This document shows, one piece after another, positions 35,401 to 46,495 of a stretch of DNA of 64,000 nt. The notes under the pieces were generated by a model. The model was not told where the DNA came from. It saw only the letters and a list, made by a program, of their open reading frames with translations, and searched no databases. Within the stretch, counting starts at the first letter, position 1. Each line of letters starts with the position of its first letter. The stretch comes from Chaetoderma sp. LZ-2023a (lineage: Eukaryota; Mollusca; Caudofoveata; Chaetodermatida; Chaetodermatidae), in contig CM067372.1 in assembly GCA_034401795.1 (NCBI GenBank), forward strand, positions 35,094,351-35,158,350. The letters run 5' to 3'. Made by a program: the position numbers and the translations under genes.

Positions 35401-35645
35401 TGGTGTGGAGGGGTGGTTGTTGGTGTGTGGGACCCACTCGGTCGTGGGGGTGGTGGTGGTGGGGTGGGGTGGGGGGGGGGTTGCAGGTGGGGAGGGTGGT
35501 GGTGGTGGTGGTGTGTGTGTGTGTGTGTGTGTGATATTTGCTTTGAGTAGGTGCGCCAAGAAAAGGATCAACCACATATCGACATGTGTGGGGTGAGGGT
35601 GGATGTGTGTTGGGGGTGGTGGGGGAGGTTGGGGTGGGGTGTCAA
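35395..35645 (+). repeat. G/GT-rich quadruplex-prone tract
   Basis: GGTGG, GGGGTGGGGTGGG, a run of about 10 G and (GT)n at 35510-35533, then a second GGGGTGG block at 35610-35640. At least eight G3+ runs are present. ORFs on both strands here are low-complexity. Confidence 0.85.
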
Positions 35646-35659
35646 CTCACTTCACTTTA

Positions 35660-36390
35660 TGAAAATCAGGACCATTGTATGTTCGTCTCGGCCTTTGTGT
35701 CCATTTGTGCATGTATTGCATTTATGTATCTGTCCATCCATGGATCCGTCCATCACACAGATTTACATTAGACAACTTTACTTTTACTTTGAATAAATAT
35801 ATCGGGACGAAAGCTCATGGGAAGATTGGCTATGGTAGTAGGGAAATACATTGTGTTGGTCAGTCAGTCCATCTGTCTTTCTGATCATTGATCTCGCCAT
35901 GCAAATTTTGGACTTTGATACCTTTACTTTTGCTTAAGAGTATCGTGATGAAACATGGGTGGAAGGTTGGTTATGCTAGTAGGGAAATGCAGCTTATTTT
36001 GTGGGTCAGTCAGGCTGTCCTTATAATATAGCCATCTGTCTTTCTGACTGTGTCCGTCCATCCGTGCAAACCGGGTTTTCATTCCATAGCTACTTTTGCT
36101 TGGAATTCAGTGTCGTGAGGAAACTTCATGTGAAGGTTGGCTATGGCAGTAGGGAAATGCAGTTTTTTGTGGGTCAGTCAGTCAGTGCATCTTTCCGTCC
36201 ATCCATCTGTCTTTCTGGCTGTGTCCGTCCATCTGCGCAAATTTGGGTTTTCATTTGATAACTACTTTTGCTTGGAGTATCGTGACGAAACTTCCTAGGA
36301 AGGTTAGATATATATGGGAGTAGGGGAATGCAAGTTATTTTGTTGTTGAGTCAGTCCATGTGTCTTTCTGGCCATGTAAGGTGCTTGAAA
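35660..36390. repeat. Dispersed repeat F, about four degenerate modules
   Basis: Modules of about 150-190 bp with GACGAAACTTCATGTGAAGG, TTGGCTATGGTAGTAGGGAA, GTGGGTCAGTCAGTCCATC and TGTGTCCGTCCATCYGTGC. Related copies are at 38440-38770. No gene. Confidence 0.8.
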
Positions 36391-36708
36391 TTATAGTCAG
36401 AGACGAAATCATAAGCCACATGAAGACAAACTCCCTGATCAGCAGTAGACATCGCTACAATTATTAAAGGTGCCGGATACATGGACGGACAAACTTGATA
36501 TGGGATTATGGGCAGCAATATTGATGTTGTATACCTTGACTTCATGAAGGCCTTTGATCGATACGGTGCCTCACAAGAGACTGCTGCAAAAGCTTAAGGG
36601 GTTCGGCATAATGGGAAAGGTTCATGAATGGATCACAGCATTCCAGTCTGAGCGCAAACAGAGGGTTATAGTAAATGGCACAGCTTCAAATTGGATGAGT
36701 GTCTTAAC

Positions 36709-36932
36709 CCTTTAACATTCATATCAGCCAAAACGGCTTCTACAGTGTGCTTGAGAAATGCCCATTTGCAGACGAAGAGAAGAGTATTTCTGAAAATTTA
36801 TCACTGGAATGACTGGCTCAGTTATCGAGTCAGTCATTCCAGTGGTAAATTTTCAAAAATAGTCTTCTCGATCTGCAAATGGACATTTTCTATGAGAAAA
36901 TTCAAATTTTCTTGAACAAATTCAAGGGTTAA
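36709..36932. mobile_element. MITE-A inserted in the LINE, TTAA target site
   Basis: Flanked by TTAA on both sides (…GTGTCTTAACCC and GGGTTAAATGG…). Arms ATTTATCACTGGAATGACTG and CATTCCAGTGGTAAATTTTC surround a TCGAGTCAG core, with CCATTTGCAGA and TCTGCAAATGG further out. The LINE frame resumes after the insertion. TTAA duplication and CCCTTT ends fit a piggyBac-like non-autonomous element. Confidence 0.88.
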
Positions 36933-37603
36933 ATGGTTAAGTGGGATTCCACAGGGTAGTGTGCTGGGACCTGCACTGTTTCTATTGTTTATCAACGATC
37001 TACCAGAATGTTTCGCCTCTAATGCATATATGTATACTGATGATATGAAGCTCTGCCGACAAATATTAAGAATGAAGATGATTAGTGAGTGCTGCAGTCA
37101 GACTTATACCAGCTTCAGGACTGGTCAGATATGTGCAAGATTATGACAGTGGGCAGAATGCATGAAGATGCAGAGAGAGAATATGTTATGGGAGGCGGCT
37201 CTGGTGAGATGGCAGAGCCCAAGCTGGGAAGAATGACCAACGAGAAGGACCTGGACGCTAACAGCTAACTTTTGAGCAACATGTTAATGAAAAGATTAAC
37301 AAAGCAGCACAAATCATGGGGATGATTATATGACCGTTTGTCTACCTAGACTCTGATAGCTTCAACTGGCTGTAAAAGGCGCTTGTGAGACCACTCACCA
37401 TGAGTATGCGAATGCAGTATGGAACCTGCTGAAGGAAAAAGACGTAGTCAGCATTGAACGTGTACAGAGAAGGGCCACGAGGAGAGATTAAAAAAACTGA
37501 AGCTATCATGGCTAATGTTCCGCAGGCTCATAGACGATATTATCGAGACGTATGTATGATTACTGTATTCTGTGGCTGTAGTAGAAACATCCTACAGCTG
37601 CAA

Positions 37604-37930
37604 TCAGTCCTTCTTCGCTTTTGCCCACTGTGTCTTGTCCTCAGCCAAAATCCTTAGCTTCCTCAGGTCCATTCTTGACTTGAGTGTACCTAATCCTGCT
37701 TTCTTGAGGTCACCTCGTAGCACGCTTAGCAGATTTATGCAATGAGGTCCTCTCCTGGCTTTGTATTTGCTGGCTCCGAGTAGGGCAAATTCCAAGGCGC
37801 TGTGTACATTTGTCTCTTCTGGCATCCTTAGCACATGGCCAAACATCGAGACATACAAGGTGTTATTAAGTGTCAGGCCTGTCCAAATTTGCGTAACCCA
37901 TTTTAAGTTCGCGGACACAAGGGGACACAA
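37604..37930 (-). pseudogene. Antisense LINE fragment within the CR1-like LINE
   Basis: A 108-codon minus-strand frame includes MFGHVLRMPEETNVHSALEF, the C-terminal region conserved in several non-LTR retrotransposons just after the RT. It is followed by ARRGPHCINLLSVLRGDL. Host LINE sequence lies on both sides in the opposite sense, so a 5'-truncated second LINE inserted here, or the segment inverted. Confidence 0.7.
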
Positions 37931-38142
37931 CCTTAAGATCTTTAAGCAAAGCGCAAGAACCAGACTCAGACAGAACAGTTCCTGGATCCGGGTCGCTGAC
38001 CCATGTAACAGTCTGCATCAGGAAGTGGTAAAAGCACCGACAGTGAAGGCTTTCGAAGCATGCTTGGACAGGCAATGGTCAAACCAGGAACTCCTGGAGA
38101 TAGCTGCTTCGATGAGTATTGAAGCTGAGGATCTGGAATAAT

Positions 38143-38440
38143 AGGCATAGCCTTTCGTCTAGAAACAATATATGGTAACATACGGTATACAGTAAGGCCA
38201 AACAAAATAATATATTCCGATTACCAAAAATTCAGATAGGTAGGTAGGGAATTTTTTTTTGTTATGTGTTTCTTTTGTAAACCATGTTTTTGCTAAATAT
38301 GTATCAAATTAAGGTAGAAAATATAAAAATACTGAAAGTTCAATAAATCCAGCATTCCAAATTTTCTGGGTGAAAAAATTGAGGTAGCAACGTTTTTGGG
38401 GCAGGTAGGTCGCAGCTATTTTTGCAAGTAGGTAGGGAAT
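38143..38440. other. Non-coding AT-rich spacer
   Basis: TAGGTAGGTAGGGAAT occurs twice (38236 and 38424 vicinity), and the sequence between may be a degenerate duplicate. No gene. Confidence 0.5.
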
Positions 38441-38770
38441 CGGAAACATATATATTATGCAAATTTTGGCTTTTTGTTCAATAATTTTAATTTTGCTTTG
38501 AATATATTGATGAAACTTCATGGAAAATTTGGCTATAGTAGTATGGAAATGCATGTATCCGTGCAAATTTTGGGGTTTTGTTCAATAATTTTAATTTTGC
38601 TTTGAATATATTGATGAAACTTCATGGAAAATTTGGCTATTGTAGTATGGCAATGCATGTATTTGTGGGTCGGTCAGTCAGTCCATCTGTCCATCCACCT
38701 GTGTTTCTGACTGCCTGTCCATCCATCCATACCTTGACTTTGGTTAATCCATTCCTGACCTATTGGATAT
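38440..38770. repeat. Dispersed repeat F with recent 118-bp duplication
   Basis: The stretch from TGCAAATTTTGGCTTTTTGTTCAATAATTTTAATTTTGC-type sequence (38458) is repeated almost exactly at 38566, offset about 108-110 bp. The GTGGGTCGGTCAGTCAGTCC module links it to 35660-36390. Confidence 0.75.
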
Positions 38771-38782
38771 TCTGTATCCAGC

Positions 38783-39470
38783 CATTATTAGCTCACCTGC
38801 CCAGAATGGTCAAGTGAGCTTACTTATCCCATTTAATTTTTCTTTTGAAATGATTTCTCAAGAACCACTTTGCCGATTTCAAATTATAGATGTAAATTTG
38901 GCAGGAAGCTTCTTTAGAGCATGATAGCGACCCACGTTTGTTCAAACGAAGCTGATTGGCCAATTTGTCCAGCAGCCATCTTGGATTTTGGCCGTTCTTT
39001 AGAAGCATAAAAATCTTTGTTAGCACTTGGGGGATTGATTCCAAACTCATGAAACATCGTCTTTGTTAAGAGCTGAACGAAGTTTGTTCAAGGAAACCTG
39101 ACTGGCCAAATGCCTCGGCGGCTACCTTAGATGACCTAGTTTTATATTTGGAAGGAGTCATCCTTAGGGCGTACAGATCCAAGCTTGTTCAAATGAAGCC
39201 ATTCATCTAAGATTTTGGCCAGAGGCAATCTCGGATTTTCGTCGAATTTTAGATACCTCTGGACCAACAGCTGAACCAAGTTTGTTCAAGGGAACTTGAT
39301 TGGCCAAATGCTTCTGTGGCCATCTTAGATGACTTAATTTTCATGAAAATGACCTATCGCGAAGCACTGAATGGATCCACTTGAAATTTGGGAAATATGA
39401 TTAGGGATTAAGGGCCATTCCGGTTTGTTCAAGGGATGTTAGTACCAGGGCTTCCACTAAGTTCTAAACA
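38783..39470. repeat. Dispersed repeat D, second block
   Basis: Starts AGCTCACCTGCCCAGAATGG, the complement of the terminal module of the 23345-24420 copy, then carries GTTCAAACGAAGCTGATTGG, TTGTTCAAGGRAACCTGAYT and TGGCCATCTTAGATGACTTA. No gene. Confidence 0.7.
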
Positions 39471-39904
39471 CAGGATGTCTCAGACTTCCTGGGTAATGCT
39501 ATTTGGAGTCCAAGCAAGAAATGTGGAAGTCTAAAATGGTTCACATATCACATAATTTTCTTAAAATCATTGTTTTTAGAGTTATAAGTCATGGCCAAAA
39601 AATATGAAGTCCAGCCTGGTAGGTTTTTTGGGAGTCCAAACATGAACTTTGTTGAGTATAGTACTCCTGGATTTCCACTAGTGTAGTGATGAAGTTTAGC
39701 AGGGGTCCAGAAGCCCATGCCTACTAGATTTTGGGCTGGGCTACCAAAATTTCAAACTCACTAGCCCAGGTGGCGACCTAAGATTTTCCATTCATATTTT
39801 TAGATTGTGAACAGAAAATTATTTTATATGTCTGACGACTATCGCAGGTTCAACCAGTTTCATTAAACCTTTCAATCCTTAAAAAGTAAATTTTTTTACG
39901 ATTT
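39471..39904. other. Non-coding, nothing recognised
   Basis: Short direct repeats of GTCCARRCATGAACTTTG type only. Confidence 0.45.
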
Positions 39905-40070
39905 ATAGCATATTCTGTTGAATATTTTGAGATTAATATGACTGGAAGCCATTGCTGCCTAGGGCAACCAATTTTGAGATTAATATGACTGGAAGCCATT
40001 GCTGCCTAGGGAAACAATGGCTTCCGCTTCCAGTCATATTAATTTCAAAACATTCAACAGATTTTCTGTT
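39905..40070. mobile_element. MITE-B with duplicated left arm
   Basis: The left arm and core (ATTTTGAGATTAATATGACT, GGAAGCCATTGCTGCCTAGG) occur twice in tandem (39926-39966 and 39971-40011) before the right arm at 40024-40062. Slippage or unequal exchange within the hairpin would explain this. Confidence 0.88.
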
Positions 40071-40876
40071 TGTTTGCCATGAAATTGAGACACATGTAAT
40101 TTATCCATGAAAGGGTTTAGCTTGAATTTTACATTACTAAATCTTAAATTATTATATGCTGTGTTTCTAAATGTGGGATCGTGTGTGCTGATGCATAATA
40201 ATTAAATAAGATTGGGCCCTTGAAAGATTTACTGGCCCCCTTAAGTTTAGCTTTTAGGAGCGCAGGTGGCTACATGGTTAAAAAGCTAAAGCTTTATCAC
40301 TGCAACCTAAGTGTTTCATTAAGAATCATGACTGCCATCGACCAATCAGATTTAGGAGTTTTAGCGGATTGTTTGAAAATCGAGCTTTTGTTTGTTGATG
40401 GGTTTTTGACAGTGAAAGTGAAGGGTGTGAGATGCGACTTCACACTCTTGAATCTGATCATGCATGCATCAGGTTGTAAAATGAAGCTGGTTGGTCAATG
40501 TGCTTGGCAGTCATCTTGGCTTTTGCACTATTTTCCAGCTTCGTACCATTTGTGTTTTTAAAACAGTATCTTCTGTTCATGGCAAATAGTTTAGGTTTTC
40601 TAGTTCTGGTAGCGATCCTGAATTTTCCTGAAACTCGGTTTTTGTGTTTACACATTTCAAATTTCAAATTGTCGGATACATGTACACGGCTTGGCATCCA
40701 TCTTGGACCTTTTCCCCACCAAAAACTCACATCCTAAAGCTATAGGAAATAAAATGTCTTCTCGAGAACCACTGGACCAATTTCAATTATATATGGCAGG
40801 AAGTATCCTTATGGTATAGAGTGTCTGTTCAAAGGAAGCCGGTGGCCATCTGGGATTTTGGCTGATCTGTATAAAC
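40071..40876. repeat. Non-coding with repeat D fragment
   Basis: Repeat D modules at 40735-40870 (TTCTCGAGAACCACTGGACC, CATCTGGGATTTTGGC) and weaker ones at 40480-40520. The overlapping ORFs at 40220-40737 are not protein-like on comparison of strands. Confidence 0.5.
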
Positions 40877-40949
40877 GTCTAACTCATTCGATCCCAGTGA
40901 CGCCATATGGCGTCATTTAAAAAAAATGTCCTTCGATCCCAATGACGCT

Positions 40950-42180
40950 GTATTGTGTCATGAATTTTAGCTAAGAGGGTGTGTCCGCTCAGAAGGTGTG
41001 TCAGTAAAACGAATGGTCATTGGTGAAAACTAATTTCACCAGCCAATAGAAAATTATCTAACCTTTAACCTGGTACCGCATTCATATTCATGTTCAGTAC
41101 AAAGATTTATGGGAAATTTGCTTTTACTTCTGACATAAATTACAGAGAAAATATGCATTATTTGTTTGTCTCTAATATTTACCCATTTAAATGGATTTGA
41201 GATAGGATTTATCAGAACATAGTTATTATTTAGTGTTTCCTAGCTGGGTTCGTCAGAATTCTTGCTTTTTATTATGAAAATCGTGATATTTTGATAGCCG
41301 ACGACGTTCAGAAATGCGAGATCGCCGTCTTTGATTTGAATTGATATTTTAGCGGTCACTATATTATTCGACTCAATCCTCTAAATATCAGTAAAATTTA
41401 TTAAAATCATTATTGACATCCACATTATAAGAGATTTTACTAATGGAAAATTGAAGATTTTGTAAAGTTTCGTGATCGAAGTAGCGAGAAATTAGTTCGA
41501 GAAGATTGAAGTCTAATATTTAGACACGCGAGTCGAAATACTCGGTAAACGGGTAGGGCTGAGTCCGGTAAACAGTTCCGTAACATTCCTCAGCAGAGAT
41601 CCCGGAGTCGCTGGACTGATTGGATAAAACCTGCACATTACGTCAGCTAATGAGCAATAGAAATTGTTATTTTTAGAGGAATTTAGTATTTCGGATTTCC
41701 CGTGCTTTGTAGATAAATTCTCGCGATTGTATTGAAAACACTGTTTGAAATTAATTAACTTCATGGGCAGCAGCCGATTTATAGCAACTTTTCTCATATT
41801 CAGTGATGGATTGGATTTTGACAAATTACAAAATTACTAGGTCAACTAAGATACAGTCATCGCGGTTGACTCTTCATAGCCTGTCAGAGAATGGGCATGT
41901 TGTCAAATCATGTGACATCACATGTATAGGAACTTTGATAAAAAAATTGAGAATTGTGATGCAAAGAATGGCAAACTGAGACAGTGTAATTATAACTACA
42001 TACACATTGGAATTTTGTCACTTCACACTTAGAAGGGGGTGGTGTGGTGGTGTTAGTGTCTGTCTGACAATGGTACACATACACTTTCAATAGTTGTTCT
42101 GAGAGGTTATTCCCTGCATTCTGGCTTATATGGTAAACAACACATTTATCTTGCCTCCAAACTTTGCTTATAATTCAATG
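40950..42180. other. AT-rich interior without recognised gene
   Basis: ORFs of 60-103 codons on the minus strand (41513-41824, 41908-42090) lack recognisable motifs. Confidence 0.45.
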
Positions 42181-42184
42181 GTAC

Positions 42185-42410
42185 CTTTTAATATTTTCAA
42201 GTAGGTTCTGCTTTTGCAGTCGTCTTGAGAAACGTTCATTTGCAGACCAAGAAAAGACTATGTTTGAAAATTTTCAACTGCAATGGCTGGCTGGATAACC
42301 AAGCCAGTCATTCCAGTGGTAACTTTTAAAAAATAGTCTTCTCTTGGTCTGCAAATGGACATTTTCTATGAGCAAATTCAAATTTTTTTGAACAAATTCG
42401 AGGGTTAAAG
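42185..42410. mobile_element. MITE-A copy
   Basis: Arms CAACTGCAATGGCTGGCTGG and CATTCCAGTGGTAACTTTTA with CATTTGCAGACCAAG outward; ends GAGGGTTAA like the copy at 36709. Confidence 0.85.
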
Positions 42411-42689
42411 GGCTAATATATGTAAATTAACAGTCCACGATGTCCATCTAACGCAAGGCCATTGATTGATCTCCCCAACATAAAATATAACATGTGGCAT
42501 AAAAGTGCAATGTTAAAAGCACTTCCGGCATATAAGTAAAAACAAATTAACTCTGTTTATTTTTATTTATGTTTTATTTTTCCTGGTAGCACAGACAGCT
42601 CACTGGTCAGACAATCAGCGATTCTTCTAAATATTAAGTCAATCTAACAAATGATAGCCATCATAGCCACTATGGATGAATCCTATATG

Positions 42690-42930
42690 TCGATCAAGTG
42701 TATGATGTCATAATACATCACAATCATAATTGGGATAGGCCGTCAGTTGTACCAATTCTTTACTACCTACATCCCCCAGTCAAATCACTTTCAAAATATT
42801 CAATATGTTTGCTCTATAGTTGCATGTACCATGCTATTTGGATTCAGGGTTCAAAGTATATAATTCGATCCCAACATGTGCAAAACATGGACGGAGCTTA
42901 GCTAGAGATCGGTGGGGCATAGCTAAATCC
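42690..42930 (+). mobile_element. MITE-B composite, reduced fold-back
   Basis: Only one arm (CAGTCAAATCACTTTCAAAA) remains, followed by TCGATCCCAACATG and GGGGCATAGCTAAA modules. Confidence 0.75.
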
Positions 42931-43119
42931 ATTTCTTCACGTGTGTACATGTGTTTACTTAGTTCTTGAGTATGATGTATTTAAAACATAGAATCCTGCC
43001 ATTGAAAAACATTGAACTCAATATATTATATTCCTCGATGTTTGTAATTCAATTGTAATATGTGAAATATATGTACATGCAATAAAGAATCATTATCTGC
43101 ATATGTAGCATCCACAACT

Positions 43120-43560
43120 ACAGTAGAACATGTATTACGAGACCACCAAACAATGCCATAGGAAAATATTCATTGAAATAGTTAAGAATGGGTCCAAGTA
43201 TGCCAAGGATAGTCCCAGTAGGTTGAAGCAATTCCGATATCGGATATCCAATCAAAAGCGTAACTTGGCAAAGAGTATTATAAGCAGTGCTAGTGACCTT
43301 GACATTTGACATCCATCAATACCATTGAGCTGTTGAATATATACAAAACAAATGTGACAAGCTAAATTTGTGATTTACTCAGCTAAAAGATTTGACAAAG
43401 CGGTACGAACAGATTTATACTAGTTGCGACTAGAAACTAAAAAAAGCGTTACCAAGTTCAGGGACTTTGAGGTCATGACCTCAATGTCATTGTGCTGCAT
43501 CCAGTTGATATTGGTGCAAGTTAATTTCCAATATGGCGAACTGATCCTGGTGTAGTAAGC
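43120..43560. repeat. Dispersed repeat E, partial copy
   Basis: Modules GACTTTGAGGTCATGACCTC, AATGTCATTGTGCTGCATCC and TGGGTCCAAGTATGCCAAGG-type match 33640-34560. Confidence 0.7.
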
Positions 43561-43621
43561 ATGTGTTGGTAACATGCGCCTCAGGGTTCTAGTACGCATT
43601 GGCTGACCCGTGTCCAGAGCC

Positions 43622-43834
43622 GAGTTAACTCTTTCACTGACAAATCTCTGAAAGAGTAAATTCTTTGCGACAGAAAATTAATTTCACTGAATATTTAAAA
43701 AATTAATTTGACTGGAAGCCGTTGCTGCCTAAGGCAGCAAACGCTTCCAGTCAAATTAATTTTAAAATATTCAAGTTTTTCTCTGGTTGCCTTGAAAATG
43801 AGATCTGGGGAATTTATAAGTGAAAGAGTTAACA
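43622..43834. mobile_element. MITE-B, full-length copy with TTAA ends
   Basis: Outer ends GTTAACTCTTTCACT and AGTGAAAGAGTTAAC are perfect complements and include TTAA. Inside are the MITE-B arms TTAATTTGACTGGAAGCC and GCTTCCAGTCAAATTAATTT around TTGCTGCCTAAGGCAGCAA. This is the copy that defines the complete element (about 210 bp) and its TTAA target. Confidence 0.9.
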
Positions 43835-44228
43835 ATAATCCACTCCCGGATCATGGCATAGTGAGTGTTAATAACTACATTACTGCACAATTGTTTGTAA
43901 TGTTACCGCTTATTGTTTCTATATAAATATTACCACTGCATTTCTCTCCACCTTTCCATTCAATCAGGGGGGGAGTTGTGTTGTTGATTCATTTTCCCCA
44001 GTCCCAAACCTAAATTTGTACAGTTTCTCGAACGAGAAACACAGAGAGCGGTCAACGGAAGGGATGCAAAAGCAGCCATTAAGCACAGCAGCCCTCTTGC
44101 TATTGTACCACCCAACCTAGTGGTCAGCCTCTGCATTAATTATTCATTGTCCTATCTTGTCATTGCACATGCATGAGTGACCATGCAAGACCACTGTAGA
44201 GACTGGTTTTAGTCTGCTTGACCATTAA

Positions 44229-44415
44229 TTAACCCTTTAGCAGTTTAGACCCAACTGTTCATGAAAGTTTCAATTTTCTCATTGAAAATGTCCATTTGCA
44301 GACAACTTATTTTTGAAAATTTATCATTGGAATGGCTGGCTCGGTTACCATCTTATCGAGCAAGTTATTCCAGTGGTAAATTTTCAAAAATAGTCTTTTC
44401 TTGGTCTTGGCAGCT
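44229..44415. mobile_element. MITE-A copy
   Basis: Begins TTAACCCTTTAGC; arms TTTATCATTGGAATGGCTGG and TATTCCAGTGGTAAATTTTC. The right end is degraded. Confidence 0.82.
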
Positions 44416-45870
44416 CTCAATACCATTATAGAAGCTATTTTTAGCCGACTTGAATTTTACATGGTTATTTGCAAAATGTATAGTAGATTGTGGCCAAAGC
44501 AACAAGGTCAATCATTGATTGCAGACTTCGCTCTCCTATTTTTGTAAGTTTTTTGGTTAAAACTTCAGTTTTCCGGATCATCCATAATGTTTCCTGATTT
44601 TCTTTATGTCACGCCAACAGTTGTGTAATCATGGTGGATGTCACATCCTGTCATGTGTTAAAAATGAGCCAAATCAGACGAGTAATTTCCAAGATATGCA
44701 CTGATCCAGAATTTGATCCAATTCAAGCTCTACTATTCAGATCACGACCAAAGGCTGGAAATCCTCCTGAATGGCATGTTCTTTTGCAGAGTTAAATTTG
44801 AGCTCAGATCAGATAGTAGTTTGAGATACATCCAAGGACCCACAAGCAGACAAACCCACACACTGACAGACCCAGTCGCAATACCCACTTCCACATGGGT
44901 TCTAGTGATCAAACTGTCAAATATATGACAGACACACTGACAAATGAACTTCTATTTGTTGCAATTAAAAATCTATATGTAAATAAAAAATTCAATGCAT
45001 TGAATATATCCATTATATAGACACGAACTGATATTTATAGACCGTATGCAATAACCAAACATGTTTTTAACTACCAGAAATATGCGTAATATCATGAATT
45101 TTGGCACAAACATAGATAAAATTTTGTCAATTTGCCGGTATTTTTTACCCGGTTTCGCTAAATTATGTCCGGTTTCGCCAAAATGTAAAATTCCACGAAC
45201 GAAACCGATGGTATCACTGACTAGCATGCCATCGCTACGCACATTAACATCGCATTTTAGCATAAATACATAACCCGCAGTATTGTTTAAAAATAATATT
45301 TCGTCATAGCTTAAAATAATTTCATTAGACAGCGGCATAATTTCGCTTTATAAACTCAAAAAGTGCAGCATAAATACGCCAATCTTTTCCATTACAAACC
45401 AGGAAATGTCATCGAAAAGAACCGAGTCTTGTACTTTATTATCCAGATACCCGCGTATTGGCTGTTATCAGGACTTGCTATCCATTTACCGGGTATAGAT
45501 CGCTTGTTTATCGGTGGAATTTTTGACTTGGAGATCGTGATATACGTCTACTCTTTCCTATATAATAGCAGCGGATCGCGTTGTTTGATTTCAAATATGA
45601 GCATACTATCTGAAAGTGGATAAAATTCTACAGATTTCATACGCCGTCTTTCCAGAGAAAAGCTTTCTAATTTTCTGAGAAAAATGTCATCAAATGTAAC
45701 ATAAAATATTTTTTGCCATTTTATTAATTAATTAGTCATTTAATTCCTCTATTAATTGTCTAAAATTCATCTTATTTTCTTTTTTTCATAGGCGCAATAC
45801 TTTTAAAGTTATGGGAGAATGAGTAACGCCACCCTATTTTCCTATTATCTATAAAATAACGTCTGGGAAA
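44416..45870. other. AT-rich non-coding; two doubtful ORFs
   Basis: A minus-strand ORF from 45338 (121 codons from a genuine ATG, MPLSNEIILSYDEILFLNN) and a plus-strand ORF at 45363-45623 show some protein character, but neither has a recognised motif. If 40881-45914 is one transposon they could be its remnants. Confidence 0.35.
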
Positions 45871-45904
45871 AACAGCTTTTTAGCGCCAAGTCTCGGGGAT
45901 CGAA

Positions 45905-46495
45905 TGGGTTAAAAAAGTTTTCTCGACACAACTTACATGTTTGGGGATTGATTCAAAAGTCAAAACTCATGAAATATCATCTAGGGCAATAGCTGAACCA
46001 ATCTTGTTCAAGGCATCTTGATTGGCCAAATGGTCAATTGGTGGCCATCAGATTTTGGATGACCTAGTTATCCCGAAAATGACTTCTCCAGAACCGCTAA
46101 CGGATCTGGAGGGAATTTTGGAGATGATTAAGGACCGTTAAAGTTTGTTCAAGGGAAGTTGATAGGTAAAAAATATGGCCAATGTGGACAAATATGTAGC
46201 GGCCATATTTGATTTTTTATTTTGATGGATTTTGAAGCCAAACTTGGTTCTATAGAGTTTTTTTGGGTATGCTGATTTCAGATTTCCACATTCGAAACTG
46301 TCGGATAAACAGTTTGGTGGCCACCTTGAATCTTTTGGTGAGATATATGTATGATTAGGGACTAAAGGCCATTAAAGTTTGTCCATGGAAAGTTAATACG
46401 TGAAAAAACCCATAGCTGCCGTCGATTAATAAAAATTTATCATGTTTTGTGGCCATCTTGGATTTTCGTAGAATTTCTGAGAAAATTATATATGT
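45905..46495. repeat. Dispersed repeat D, third block
   Basis: TTGTTCAAGGCATCTTGATT, GGCCAAATGGTCAATTGGTG, AAAGTTTGTTCAAGGGAAGT modules; ends in (TATG)n at 46488-46507. Confidence 0.7.

Larger units (their letters stand above)
36385..38142 (+). pseudogene. CR1-like LINE remnant (reverse transcriptase)
   Basis: Successive frames give RT blocks of a CR1/L2-type non-LTR retrotransposon: VRDEIISHMKTNSLIS (36390-36440), VVYLDFMKAFD (36525-36560, active-site region A), SGIPQGSVLGPALFLLFINDLP (36942-37007) and AYMYTDDMKLC (37025-37058). The last is the catalytic FADD box, degenerate here as YTDD. C-terminal pieces follow at 37390-37480 (NAVWNLLKEKDVVSIERVQR) and 37915-38142 (SWIRVADPCNSLHQEVV). The 5' part, including the endonuclease, is absent. 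A MITE-A is inserted at 36709-36932 and an antisense LINE fragment at about 37605-37930. The copy is dead. Confidence 0.85.
40878..45914. mobile_element. Possible TTAA-type transposon carcass
   Basis: CTAACTCATTCGATCCCAGTGACG at 40881 and GGGGATCGAATGGGTTAA ending at 45914 are inverted, sharing TAACYCATTCGATCCC. The right end borders an intact TTAA and the left a mutated CTAA. Inside the left end TTCGATCCCARTGACGC is repeated (40888 and 40932), a subterminal direct repeat. No transposase is readable. The AT-rich interior carries at least four later MITE insertions. The pair could also be two solo ends of unrelated copies. Confidence 0.5.

Noticed and set aside
35231-35577. His/Pro/Thr-rich ORFs
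   Set aside because: Antisense of a GT/G-rich tract.
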